Positions 1 to 7,322 of a stretch of 13,735 nucleotides of DNA are shown here, in pieces (within the stretch, counting starts at the first letter, position 1; every line of letters starts with the position of its first letter). The translations under genes and the position numbers were made by a program. The DNA is from an uncultured Verrucomicrobiota bacterium (lineage in GTDB: Bacteria > Verrucomicrobiota > Kiritimatiellia > RFP12 > UBA1067). The notes below the pieces were generated by a model that was not told the origin of the DNA, made no database searches, and saw only the letters and a program-made list of their open reading frames with translations. The stretch lies in assembly GCA_946543025.1 (NCBI GenBank), contig CAMNLN010000068.1, positions 1 to 13,735 of the forward strand, given 5' to 3'.

Positions 1-71
1 AGAAGACGATGGTCGACACGGAAGGCCGCGTCGACATGTTCAAGAAGCGCTACGCCAAGTTCGCGAAGTAA
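1..71 (+). CDS. rpmE: Ribosomal protein L31, C-terminal end (partial)
   Basis: The last 22 codons of a gene entering from the left edge, ending in TAA at 69-71. The visible peptide includes MVDTEGRVDMFKKRY, matching the conserved L31 C-terminus (typically K-x-x-VDTxGRVxxFxxRY). L31 is a small protein of the 50S subunit. The zinc-binding N-terminal part lies outside the window, so it cannot be said whether this is the zinc (C+) or the zinc-free form. The gene sits 3 bp ahead of prfA; rpmE-prfA is a common bacterial gene order, which supports both calls. The identification rests on this short tail plus synteny. Confidence 0.85.
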   Translation, partial: KTMVDTEGRVDMFKKRYAKFAK

Positions 72-74
72 ACC

Positions 75-1163
75 TTGATCGACAAGGCGCAGATCGCACG
101 TGTGCTGGATCGCCTGGCTGCCGTGGAAGCGGCGATGGGCGATCCTGCCGTTTTAGGCGACGCCGCGCGCTACCGCGCGACGGTGCGGGAGCATACGGCG
201 CTGCGCAAGCTGGAGGCCGCCGCCAAGCGCTACTTCAAGCTGCTCGACGACATCGACGGCAACAAGGCCCTGCTGGACGACCCCGACTTCGGCCCGATGG
301 CCAAGGAGGAATTGGAGAAGCTGGAAGGCGAAGTGCCGGCGGCGGAACGCGCCGTGCTGGCCGGCCTCCTCCCGCCCGACCCGCTCGAAGGCCGCAACGC
401 CGTCTTCGAGGTGCGCGCCGGCACGGGCGGCGAAGAGGCGGCTCTCTTCGCTGGCGACCTCTTCCGCATGTACTCGCGCTACTGCGAGGCAAAGGGCTGG
501 GCGGTGCACGTGATGTCGTCCTCCCCTACGTCGCTCGACGGCTACAAGGAAATCATCTTCACCGTCGAGGGCGATGGCGCCTACGGCCTCTTCCGCTTCG
601 AGAGCGGCGGACACCGCGTCCAGCGCGTCCCCGAGACTGAGGCGCAGGGCCGCATCCACACCTCCGCCGCCACCGTCATCGTCTTCCCCGAGGCGGACGA
701 GGAGGCCGACGACTTCGAGATTCCCGAGAAAGACCTGCGCATCGACATCTTCTGCGCCGGCGGGCACGGCGGCCAAGGGGTCAACACCACCTACTCCGCA
801 ATCCGCATGACGCACCTGCCCACGGGCCTTGTGGCCCAATGCCAGGACGAGCGATCCCAGCAGCGCAACAAGGAGAAGTGCCTCGCCACCCTCAAGGCGC
901 GCATCCTCGACCAGAAGCGCCGCGAAGAGGAGGCCAAGACCGGCGCGAGCCGCCTTTCCCTGCGCGGCAGCGGCGACCGGTCCGAGCGCATCCGCACCTA
1001 CAATTTCCCGCAGAACCGCCTCACCGACCATCGTGTGGACCTGACGCTCTACTCGCTCGACCGCATCGTCGAGGGCGAGATGGATCCCGTTCTCTCCGCG
1101 CTCGCGGAGAAGGATCTCTCCGACCGCATCGCCGCCGCGCTCGGCAAGACCGCCGCCAGCTAA
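75..1163 (+). CDS. prfA: Peptide chain release factor 1
   Basis: Class I release factor that reads UAA and UAG in the ribosomal A site and triggers peptidyl-tRNA hydrolysis. The 362 residues match the usual RF1 length of about 360. The N-terminal helical domain (about 1-105) is followed by the conserved RAGTGGEEAALFA segment (about 114-126), the P-x-T codon-recognition tripeptide as PET at 186-188 (in RVPETEAQGRIHTS), and the catalytic GGQ at 232-234 (in GGHGGQGVNTTYSAIR). The P-x-T motif separates RF1 from RF2, which carries SPF. The TTG start at 75 is chosen because it gives the family length and lies 3 bp after rpmE. The Shine-Dalgarno is weak, so translational coupling to rpmE is likely; the first in-frame ATG, at 135, would remove part of the N-terminal helix. 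The TAA stop overlaps the stop of the convergent gene at 1160. Confidence 0.97.
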   Translation: MIDKAQIARVLDRLAAVEAAMGDPAVLGDAARYRATVREHTALRKLEAAAKRYFKLLDDIDGNKALLDDPDFGPMAKEELEKLEGEVPAAERAVLAGLLPPDPLEGRNAVFEVRAGTGGEEAALFAGDLFRMYSRYCEAKGWAVHVMSSSPTSLDGYKEIIFTVEGDGAYGLFRFESGGHRVQRVPETEAQGRIHTSAATVIVFPEADEEADDFEIPEKDLRIDIFCAGGHGGQGVNTTYSAIRMTHLPTGLVAQCQDERSQQRNKEKCLATLKARILDQKRREEEAKTGASRLSLRGSGDRSERIRTYNFPQNRLTDHRVDLTLYSLDRIVEGEMDPVLSALAEKDLSDRIAAALGKTAAS

Positions 1164-3193
1164 GGACCGTCGCTTCGGACGCGCAGGAAGGCGCGCGGAA
1201 CGGCACTCTGGAACGTCACGCGGAAACGCACCGTCTGGGCGACGCCTTGCGTCAGGTCGGTCACCGTTATCGGAAGCGCGCCGCCCACCCAGTCGGACAA
1301 GTCGCTCGTCGCCTCCAGCATTCCCATCACCTGCGCAGAGGAAATCTCGCCTTCCGCCACGGACACCGCGACCGTCATCTCCCCGTTCCCCGCGGAAACA
1401 GCCGTAAAGCGCAACTCCGGGAGTGCCGCCGAGGTCCATGTGACGTTATCCAGCCATGCGCAGTCCGCGCCGGCGCCATTTCCCATGTCGTCCTTGATAT
1501 ACAACCAACTGAGCGTATGATTGCCGTCTCCTGTCACCTCGAACGACAGTTGCGCCCAGCCGTTCGAATTGATCAGGCCGCCGTTCTGCCGTTCGCCGTC
1601 CACGCAAAAGGCCAGTCCGTCATAGACCACGCCGCGAAACTCTTCGCCCTCCACCCGGCACCAGAACGAGATTGTGCCAGGCCCCGAGACAACGGCGTCG
1701 AGCCGACTCGTCTGGCTGTGCGTAATCGTCCCGCTTCTGAGCGCGAATCCGTCGGGCGATTCGTTCTCGACCGGATACCAGTCGGCATTGCCGCTTGTCA
1801 CAAAATCAAGGTTCGGGCAATTCACGAAATCGCCAAACGTCGTCGGGCGGTTGATGGTCCATTCCAGGTCGGCCACGACAGGCGTTTCGTAGTTCGTCGC
1901 ATCATAGGCCAGCACGGCGTGCGCCGTGTAGGTGCCCGGATCCGTCGCCGAGTTGCCGGTGTATGTGGCCGTCACGCCGGCGGGCAGATTCGTCAGCACG
2001 ACCGTCTTCACGGCCCCGTCGCCCTCGAACGGCCCGGCATAGTCCCACGCGACGCCGGACATGTCGTACGTCGCCTTCGTAATCGTGACCGTGCTGTTGC
2101 TTATGACGGTATCGTACCCGGTCGCCTCCACCTTGTACCACACCGTCACGGCGCCAGCCGTCGCGTTCGTGACGAGAATCGGGAAATCCTGATACGGCCC
2201 CTCTTCCGAAAGGGCATACCGAACGACGGCCGTCGGCGGAGACGCGACATTCACCTCGATCCCGTGCCCTTCGCCATCGTAGACGCCTTCGTACGGCATG
2301 GCCGACTGGACGATCTCCGCCGGATAGCAGACGACGCGGAAGCCGTCGGAGCCAGACCTGCTTAAAGGATTGTTGTTCGCCCTGTGCGAAGCGGCGCAAT
2401 TGACGGCGGCGCTCTCATAGTGGCCGCCACGCACCTCTCGCCAAGAACCGGTCTCGTCCCCGACCGGATCGACGCTGCCGATGTCTCCAAATGAACTTGG
2501 ATAGTCAAGACACCACTCTTCGACGTTTCCGTGCATGTCGTACAGGCCCCAGGCGTTTGGCAGGTACGAACCGACCGTCGTTGTCGTGTACCAGTATTCG
2601 CTCCCGCCTCGTTCGTCGTCGCCGTTGTTTTCATATCGTCCGAGGCTGTCCATATTCTGTCCAGACACGTTGAGATCGTTCGTCGTCCCCGCGCGGCAGG
2701 CATACTCCCACTGCGCCTCCGTCGGCAGGTCGAACGCCAGTCCCGTCCGCGCGCGGAGCAGTCCCATGAACGAACTGGCCGCAACGCTCGTATCCGTCGG
2801 CCAGTTGCAGTTGCCACGGATATCGTTCCACGAAACCTGTTCCACCGGCAACATGTCGCCTTTGTTGGAAGAGGGTTTTTCGCCCGTGACCAGCTCGTAC
2901 TGCTTCTGCGTCACCTCGAAGACGCCGACGAAGAACGGACGCGTGAGCGTCACCTGCACCTCGTTGCACATCATGAACGCGCCCGGCTCGATCCGGCGAA
3001 GGACGAGCTTCGTGGTCTTATGCTCGTCCGTCCAGCCGCCGGACGGCACGTCGTCCAGAATTTCCAACGGGTAATAGTTCGCACTGGTCCCACCCGAGAG
3101 ATCGATCACATAGTACGGCGCGCCCCCTGCGCCCAACGCGGCGCAGGCGGCCCAGACGGCGACCAGCCACCTTCTGACGACGCTTTCCGACAT
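1160..3193 (-). CDS. Exported SUMF1-fold protein with Ig-like and jelly-roll domains
   Basis: A 677-residue multidomain protein. An N-terminal signal peptide is visible (RRW followed by a hydrophobic stretch to about residue 25). Residues about 60-290 are a SUMF1/formylglycine-generating-enzyme-type C-lectin fold with the family motifs LPTEAQWEYACRAGT (157-171), WGLYDMHGNVEEW (215-227) and GGHYESAAVNCAASHR (256-271). In true FGEs two cysteines four residues apart bind copper. By my alignment the first is Ser261 and only Cys266 remains, so sulfatase activation is doubtful and a binding role is more likely. Residues about 300-450 look like Ig-like/MBG repeats (YDGEGHGI, then YDMSGVAWDY). Residues about 455-590 look like a concanavalin-type jelly roll (GTISFWCRV, CVDGERQ, AWLDNV). 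No anchor or PEP-CTERM signal is obvious at the C-terminus. No sulfatase gene lies in the window. Start ATG at 3193, downstream of a TGGTATGAT box. Function is not established by sequence alone. Confidence 0.85.
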   Translation of the reverse strand: MSESVVRRWLVAVWAACAALGAGGAPYYVIDLSGGTSANYYPLEILDDVPSGGWTDEHKTTKLVLRRIEPGAFMMCNEVQVTLTRPFFVGVFEVTQKQYELVTGEKPSSNKGDMLPVEQVSWNDIRGNCNWPTDTSVAASSFMGLLRARTGLAFDLPTEAQWEYACRAGTTNDLNVSGQNMDSLGRYENNGDDERGGSEYWYTTTTVGSYLPNAWGLYDMHGNVEEWCLDYPSSFGDIGSVDPVGDETGSWREVRGGHYESAAVNCAASHRANNNPLSRSGSDGFRVVCYPAEIVQSAMPYEGVYDGEGHGIEVNVASPPTAVVRYALSEEGPYQDFPILVTNATAGAVTVWYKVEATGYDTVISNSTVTITKATYDMSGVAWDYAGPFEGDGAVKTVVLTNLPAGVTATYTGNSATDPGTYTAHAVLAYDATNYETPVVADLEWTINRPTTFGDFVNCPNLDFVTSGNADWYPVENESPDGFALRSGTITHSQTSRLDAVVSGPGTISFWCRVEGEEFRGVVYDGLAFCVDGERQNGGLINSNGWAQLSFEVTGDGNHTLSWLYIKDDMGNGAGADCAWLDNVTWTSAALPELRFTAVSAGNGEMTVAVSVAEGEISSAQVMGMLEATSDLSDWVGGALPITVTDLTQGVAQTVRFRVTFQSAVPRAFLRVRSDGP

Positions 3194-3228
3194 CTTCCGC
3201 CACTTCTTTCAAGAGACGCGATGCGCAT

Positions 3229-3237
3229 ATCATACCA
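3229..3237 (-). promoter_or_regulatory. Extended -10 promoter of the SUMF1-fold gene
   Basis: On the minus strand this reads TGGTATGAT: an extended -10 TG, one spacer base, then TATGAT, one mismatch from TATAAT. It lies 36 bp upstream of the ATG at 3193, so transcription would begin near 3222 with a leader of about 30 nt containing a purine-rich GAAAGAAG. It is a one-base variant of the exact TGGTATAAT boxes elsewhere in the window. No convincing -35 is seen. Confidence 0.55.
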
Positions 3238-3276
3238 AATTTCCCGCATCGGCGGACGGCGCGCGCGTCATGGCGT

Positions 3277-3306
3277 TTGACGCGACGGCGGACAACGTGA
3301 TATCGT
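3277..3306 (+). promoter_or_regulatory. Candidate promoter of the metallophosphoesterase gene
   Basis: TTGACG at 3277-3282 resembles a -35 box. After 18 bp comes TATCGT (3301-3306) preceded by TGA, giving an extended TGnTATnnT -10. It lies 40 bp upstream of the ATG at 3346 and diverges from the minus-strand box at 3229-3237, so the 152-bp region 3194-3345 would be a divergent promoter. The -10 matches only four of six consensus bases, so this is weaker than the other boxes. Confidence 0.4.
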
Positions 3307-3345
3307 ATTGTCCCGCAAGACCGAAGAGCAGAAAGGAACAAACGG

Positions 3346-4287
3346 ATGACGAACGTCGGCAGGCGACATTTCCTGGGCGGGCTCCTCTCGGCCGCGCTCT
3401 GCGAGAGGCTGCTGGGCAAGACGAAAGGCGACCCGACGCTGCGGATCGGCTTCATCAGCGATTCGCACGTCTGCCTCATGATGCCCGACAACAACAAGGC
3501 GTTCGAGAAGGCGCTCGCCTACCTCGCCTCGCGAAACGTAGACGTCGTCGTCATCTCTGGCGACGTGACCGAGTTCGGTACGCCCGAGGAGCTTCAGATC
3601 GTGATCGACGCCTGGAACCGGGCGTTCCCCGGCGGGCGGGCGGCGGACGGGCGGACGGCCGCGAAGTTCATCGCGTGGGGCAACCACGACTACGCCTGCG
3701 CCTCCTACATGGGCCGGATGACGAAGCAACAGCTGCGCGGCGCGTTCCCGCGCATGCTCATCGACGAGAAAGCGTACTGGTGGGAGCGCCTCTGCGGCGA
3801 GGACTTCCCCGGCGAGGTGTTCTCAAAGACGTTCAACGGCATCCCGTTCGTGGGCGCGCACTGGGGGCACGAAGAGGAATCGGTGGACTGGATGAAGGCC
3901 CACTCGGAGGCCGTCGACGTCTCGAAGTTCTTCGTCCACGTGGAGCATCCGCATCCGCATAAGACAGTCTACGACCAGCCCGGCGGTCCCAAGGCCGTGC
4001 GCAAGTTCCTCAACGCCCACCCCAACTGCCTCTCCCTCTCCGGGCATAGCCACCTCTCGGCGGCAGATCCCCGCGCACTGTGGCGCGGCTCCTTCACGGC
4101 CATGACGGGCTCGACGCCGTCCCGCCACGCGATGGTGCTCGGCGTCTACCCGGACCGCCTGCTGATCGAACGCCGCGACCTGAAGCACGACTCTCCCGCC
4201 GGCCCGGACTGGGCGCTCCCCTTCCCGCTGGCCGGCAACCCCGCCGCACCCTTCGACCATCCATCGGCGGATTCGCTTGTGGTATAA
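3346..4287 (+). CDS. Tat-exported calcineurin-like metallophosphoesterase
   Basis: A 313-residue metal-dependent phosphoesterase. The N-terminus GRRHFLGGLLSAAL has the twin-arginine motif (RRxFL) and a hydrophobic stretch, so export of the folded metalloprotein by Tat is likely. The five family blocks appear in order: D-x-H in FISDSH (Asp39, His41), GD in SGDVTE (Asp73), GNHD (Asn113, His114), a histidine block FVHVEHPHPH (from about His198), and GHSH at 233-236. Together these form the usual di-metal site. The substrate cannot be read from sequence; phosphodiesters or sugar/lipid phosphates are typical for the family. The start is set by AAAGGA at 3332-3337, 8 nt before the ATG. Its final codons GTG GTA TAA contain the -10 box of the downstream glycan operon, so it is co-oriented with that operon but may be transcribed separately. 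Confidence 0.85.
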   Translation: MTNVGRRHFLGGLLSAALCERLLGKTKGDPTLRIGFISDSHVCLMMPDNNKAFEKALAYLASRNVDVVVISGDVTEFGTPEELQIVIDAWNRAFPGGRAADGRTAAKFIAWGNHDYACASYMGRMTKQQLRGAFPRMLIDEKAYWWERLCGEDFPGEVFSKTFNGIPFVGAHWGHEEESVDWMKAHSEAVDVSKFFVHVEHPHPHKTVYDQPGGPKAVRKFLNAHPNCLSLSGHSHLSAADPRALWRGSFTAMTGSTPSRHAMVLGVYPDRLLIERRDLKHDSPAGPDWALPFPLAGNPAAPFDHPSADSLVV

Positions 4288-4288
4288 T
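4280..4288 (+). promoter_or_regulatory. Extended -10 promoter of the glycan operon, inside the upstream stop codon
   Basis: An exact TGGTATAAT (extended -10 TGn plus TATAAT). TATAAT occupies 4283-4288, and the TAA stop of the metallophosphoesterase gene occupies 4285-4287, so the promoter core is coding sequence (Val-Val-stop). Transcription would start near 4295, leaving a short leader before the ATG at 4318. No -35 hexamer is recognisable at 16-18 bp spacing, consistent with an extended -10 promoter. Confidence 0.75.
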
Positions 4289-4301
4289 CTTACTCAAATC
4301 C

Positions 4302-4309
4302 AAGAAAGG
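4302..4309 (+). promoter_or_regulatory. Ribosome binding site deciding the start at 4318
   Basis: AAGAAAGG. Two in-frame ATGs follow, at 4312 and 4318. The site is only 2 nt from the first but 8 nt from the second, so initiation at 4318 is favoured. That start also gives a clean lipoprotein-type signal peptide beginning MKINL. Confidence 0.6.
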
Positions 4310-4317
4310 TCATGCAC

Positions 4318-5808
4318 ATGAAGATCAACCTGATTGCCGCGTTCTGTATCGCGGGCTGCGCGCTGTTCGGCGCCTCCGGCCCCAAGGTCCCGCTCTGGCC
4401 GGAAGGGAAGATGCCCTCCGCGCAGGCGAACCAGACCGAGAAACCTTATCTCATCTGGCACGTGCCGGAGAAGATAACGACCGACGCGGTGATGATCTCC
4501 GTCTCCGGCGGCTCCTACATGGGTTGCGGCGTCGACGGGTTCGAGGTCGCCCCCATCCGCGACTACCTGCTCGCCAAGGGCATGACCGTGGTGACGATGA
4601 AGTACCGCACGCCGCGCCCGAAGGACCTCCCGAAGCACGTCACCGCCTGGCAGGACGCGCAACGCACCGTGCGCCTCGTGCGCAGCGAGGCGAAGGCGCG
4701 CGGACTTGATCCGAACAAGATCGGTTTCACGGGCTGCAGCGCGGGCGGACACCTCGCGCTGATGACGGCCGTCTCGTCGCAAACGCCCGCCTACGAGCCG
4801 ATCGACGCCGTCGACGCGCTCCCCTGCAACGTCAACTTCGCCGTGCCCGTCTATCCGGCCTACGTGGTCGCCGACGGCCTCAACCAGCACAACGCCAAGG
4901 GCGGCAACGACCTCTCCGACGGTCTCGCTCCCGAGCTTGCGTTCGACGCGGCGACGCCGCCGATGTGCCTCTTCCACGGCGACAAGGACGGCTGGTCCGC
5001 CATGAACAGCGTACGCGTCTACCACAAGCTCCGCACGATGGGCATCCCCGCCGAGCTGCACGTGCTCGCGTTGGAGCAGCACTGCTTCCAGAGCAACCCG
5101 CGCCCCGGCACGCCGGCCGCCACCTGGAAGGACCGCGTGTGGGAATGGCTCGTCTCGATGGACGTCGTCACCGGCCATCCGGCCGTCTGGACCGCAGACT
5201 GGCAGCGCATCCTTCCCTGCAGGAACCTCGAAAAGGTGGCAGACTTCACGCCCGGCGTGTGGCGCACGGTCGAGTGGGGAAACGCCATCCTGACCGCCGT
5301 GAAGGACAGCGCCCTCTGGCTCAAGGGCGACTGGGAGAACTTCGAGCTGGACTTCGAGTACAAGCTCGATCCGGGCGCGAACTCCGGCGTGATCATCTAC
5401 TGCTCCGACGTGGACAAATGGATTCCCAACTCCGTGGAAGTGCAGCTGCTCGACGACTCTGCCGACAAGTGGAAGAACGACGCGCCCCACCTCAAGGGCG
5501 CCGGCCTCTACGGCCACGTCGGCCCGAAGGTGGCCGGCACCACGCGCCCGGCCGGCGAGTGGAACCGCATGACCGTCCGCGCGCAAGGGAAGCGCGTCCA
5601 GGTGATCAACAACGGCGTCCTCACGGTTGATGCCGACCTTTCCGTGTGGACGAGCGCGAAGACCAATCCCGACGGTAGCGCGATCCCGCCGTGGCTGAGC
5701 CGCCCCTGGGCCGAGCTCCCCACGCGCGGACGCATCGGCTTCCAAGGCATGCACGGACAGGCCAAGCCCTACTTCCGCAACATCCGCATCCGTACTCTCG
5801 GCAAATAA
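4318..5808 (+). CDS. Lipoprotein: alpha/beta-hydrolase esterase fused to DUF1080 (3-keto-glycoside hydrolase) domain
   Basis: A 496-residue two-domain exported protein. The N-terminus MKINLIAAFCIAGC carries a lipobox-like IAGC with Cys14 as the candidate lipidated residue; the signal is short. Residues about 40-285 are an alpha/beta hydrolase of the acetyl-xylan-esterase/lipase type: SVSGGSY (oxyanion region, 61-67), nucleophile Ser141 in GCSAGGH, probable acid Asp224 in HGDKDGWS and His255 in EQHCF. Residues about 310-494 form a jelly-roll DUF1080 domain (GDWENFELDFEYKLDPGANSG, then GLYGHVGP, GEWNRMTV, GRIGFQGMHG). Characterised DUF1080 proteins hydrolyse 3-keto-disaccharides and 3-keto-glycosides. 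The fusion suggests that one polypeptide removes an ester and then cleaves an oxidised glycoside. It is first in the operon after the 4280 promoter, and a GH109-like oxidoreductase follows 10 bp downstream. Domain assignment is firm; substrate is not known. Confidence 0.85.
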   Translation: MKINLIAAFCIAGCALFGASGPKVPLWPEGKMPSAQANQTEKPYLIWHVPEKITTDAVMISVSGGSYMGCGVDGFEVAPIRDYLLAKGMTVVTMKYRTPRPKDLPKHVTAWQDAQRTVRLVRSEAKARGLDPNKIGFTGCSAGGHLALMTAVSSQTPAYEPIDAVDALPCNVNFAVPVYPAYVVADGLNQHNAKGGNDLSDGLAPELAFDAATPPMCLFHGDKDGWSAMNSVRVYHKLRTMGIPAELHVLALEQHCFQSNPRPGTPAATWKDRVWEWLVSMDVVTGHPAVWTADWQRILPCRNLEKVADFTPGVWRTVEWGNAILTAVKDSALWLKGDWENFELDFEYKLDPGANSGVIIYCSDVDKWIPNSVEVQLLDDSADKWKNDAPHLKGAGLYGHVGPKVAGTTRPAGEWNRMTVRAQGKRVQVINNGVLTVDADLSVWTSAKTNPDGSAIPPWLSRPWAELPTRGRIGFQGMHGQAKPYFRNIRIRTLGK

Positions 5809-5818
5809 AGGGGCGCTT

Positions 5819-7225
5819 ATGGACACGAGCAGACGCGAATTTCTCAAAGGGACGGCCTGGATGGGCGCGGTGGCGATGGCTGCCGGCTGCATGTCCAGAC
5901 AATCGGCGGCGGCAGGCGGTGCCTCCGGCGCGCCAATGCACGGATTCCGCGTGGCACCGATGAAGCGCGTCCGCGTGGGCTTCATCGGCGTGGGCGCGCG
6001 CGGGACGCCGGCCGTCAAGCGCATCGCGCAGATTCCCGGATGCGAGGTGACGGCGATCTCGGACGTCAACCCCGCGCGGCTCGACGCCGTCCAGGCGTGG
6101 ATGAAAGAACGCGGACTTCCCGCGCCCAAGGAATGGAGCCGCAACGGCGACAAGGACGCTTGGAAAGGCCTGTGCGACTCCGACGTCTGCGACGTGGTGT
6201 ACTCCGCCACGCCGCGTCCGCTCCACTGCCCGATCAACGTCTACGCGATGGCGCACGGCAAGCACGTGCTGCAGGAGGTGCCGGGCGCGTTCAGCCTCGA
6301 CGAGTGCTGGGAGACCGTCGAGGCCGCCGAGAAGTATCGTCGCCACTGCATGATGCTGGAGAACTGCACGTACGGCGAGGAGGAGATGCTCGCGTTCAAC
6401 CTCATCAAGAAAGGAAAACTTGGCGAGATCGTGCAGGCCGAGGTCGGCTACCAGCACGACCAGCGCTCGCTGCAGTACAACCCGCGCGACGGCGTGTTCT
6501 GGCGCATCGACCGCCACATGAAGCACCACGGCAACTACTATCCCACGCACGGGCTCGTCCCGGCGGGACGTTGCCTTGACGTCAACCGCGGCGACCGTTT
6601 CGAGTACCTCGTCTCGATGGAGACGAAGAGCGCGTCGTTCGAGGCGTTCGGGCAGGCGAACTTCCCGGCAGACGACTGGCGGCACAACGCGAAGATGGTG
6701 AAGGGAGATATCAACACCTGCCTCCTCCACACGGCGCAGGGCAAGACGCTCTCCCTCATTCACAACGTCTGCACGCCGCGTCCCTACGACCGCGGCAACC
6801 TCTTCATGGGCACGAAGGGCATCTACCGCAGCTATCCCTCGCTCCTCATGGCCTGGGAGGAAAAGGTCGGCGACGGCGGCGCGCACAAGTACTTCGACGA
6901 GGCGAAGGCGCAGAAGATCAAGGAGGAATACCGGCACCCGTTCTGGAAAGTGGCCGGCGAGATCGCGAAGAAGGTCGGCGGACACGGCGGCATGGACTTC
7001 GTGATGGACCTCCGGTGGGCGTACTGCCTGCAGAACGGCCTCCCGCTCGACACGGACGTCTACGACCTCGCCACCTACTCGTCCATCGTGGAGCTTTCCG
7101 AACGCAGCGTCAACGCGCGCTCTTCGGCGATCGACTTCCCGGACTACACGCGCGGCGGATGGAAGACGGCCCAGCCGTTCACCGTCGACGAGATCGACAT
7201 GTCCAAGTTCGGCTTCACGTCCTGA
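5819..7225 (+). CDS. GH109-like Gfo/Idh/MocA oxidoreductase, Tat lipoprotein
   Basis: A 468-residue NAD-dependent enzyme. The N-terminus SRREFLKG is a near-perfect Tat motif, and AAGC with Cys24 is a lipobox-like site, so it should leave the cytoplasm folded with its cofactor and be membrane-anchored. The Rossmann fold begins at about 50 (VRVGFIGVGARG). Family-specific blocks match GH109 (alpha-N-acetylgalactosaminidase type): MLENCTYGEEEML (179-191), HGNYYPTHGL (237-246), RGDRFEYLVSM, TPRPYDR and GGHGGMDFVMD. Tyr185 and His244 probably correspond to the active-site Tyr and His of the studied enzyme. GH109 enzymes cleave glycosides by transient C3 oxidation on tightly bound NAD followed by elimination. 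The start is set by AAGGGG at 5808-5813, 5 nt before the ATG. Neighbouring a DUF1080 domain is functionally suggestive. Specificity for GalNAc is not assured; other Gfo/Idh/MocA proteins make 3-keto sugars. Confidence 0.85.
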   Translation: MDTSRREFLKGTAWMGAVAMAAGCMSRQSAAAGGASGAPMHGFRVAPMKRVRVGFIGVGARGTPAVKRIAQIPGCEVTAISDVNPARLDAVQAWMKERGLPAPKEWSRNGDKDAWKGLCDSDVCDVVYSATPRPLHCPINVYAMAHGKHVLQEVPGAFSLDECWETVEAAEKYRRHCMMLENCTYGEEEMLAFNLIKKGKLGEIVQAEVGYQHDQRSLQYNPRDGVFWRIDRHMKHHGNYYPTHGLVPAGRCLDVNRGDRFEYLVSMETKSASFEAFGQANFPADDWRHNAKMVKGDINTCLLHTAQGKTLSLIHNVCTPRPYDRGNLFMGTKGIYRSYPSLLMAWEEKVGDGGAHKYFDEAKAQKIKEEYRHPFWKVAGEIAKKVGGHGGMDFVMDLRWAYCLQNGLPLDTDVYDLATYSSIVELSERSVNARSSAIDFPDYTRGGWKTAQPFTVDEIDMSKFGFTS

Positions 7226-7312
7226 CCGCCGTCATCCAGTCGAGAGCGCCGCCGGAGCGGGGATGTCGGATGGCGTCACGCTTGACGACCTTTTCAGACA
7301 GCGTCCCCCAGC

Positions 7313-7318
7313 AAGGAG
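7313..7318 (+). promoter_or_regulatory. Ribosome binding site deciding the start at 7323
   Basis: AAGGAG lies 4 nt before the ATG at 7323. An earlier in-frame ATG at 7263 has no such site and would add 20 charged residues in front of the signal peptide, so 7323 is preferred. Confidence 0.7.
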
Positions 7319-7322
7319 AAAC

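Noticed and set aside
153..1439. Long minus-strand open frame opposite prfA, and similar antisense frames elsewhere (for example 4294-6237, 5621-6985, 7335-8603, 10312-11670)
   Set aside because: These are low-complexity Arg/Gly/Val/Ala-rich translations opposite genes with clear family matches; no motifs, signal peptides or ribosome sites support them.
839..2365. 508-codon plus-strand open frame spanning the end of prfA and the SUMF1-fold gene
   Set aside because: Arg/His-rich translation with no domain, opposite a minus-strand gene with clear SUMF1 motifs.
1160..3193. Calling this gene an active formylglycine-generating enzyme
   Set aside because: The first of the two copper-binding cysteines appears to be serine, and no sulfatase gene is present nearby, so only the fold is claimed.
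7282..7310. TTGACG upstream of the GH-A gene as a -35 box
   Set aside because: No acceptable -10 lies 16-19 bp downstream, so no internal promoter is called.
7263..7322. Upstream in-frame ATG for the GH-A gene
   Set aside because: No ribosome binding site, and it would bury the lipoprotein signal behind 20 charged residues. AAGGAG points to 7323.
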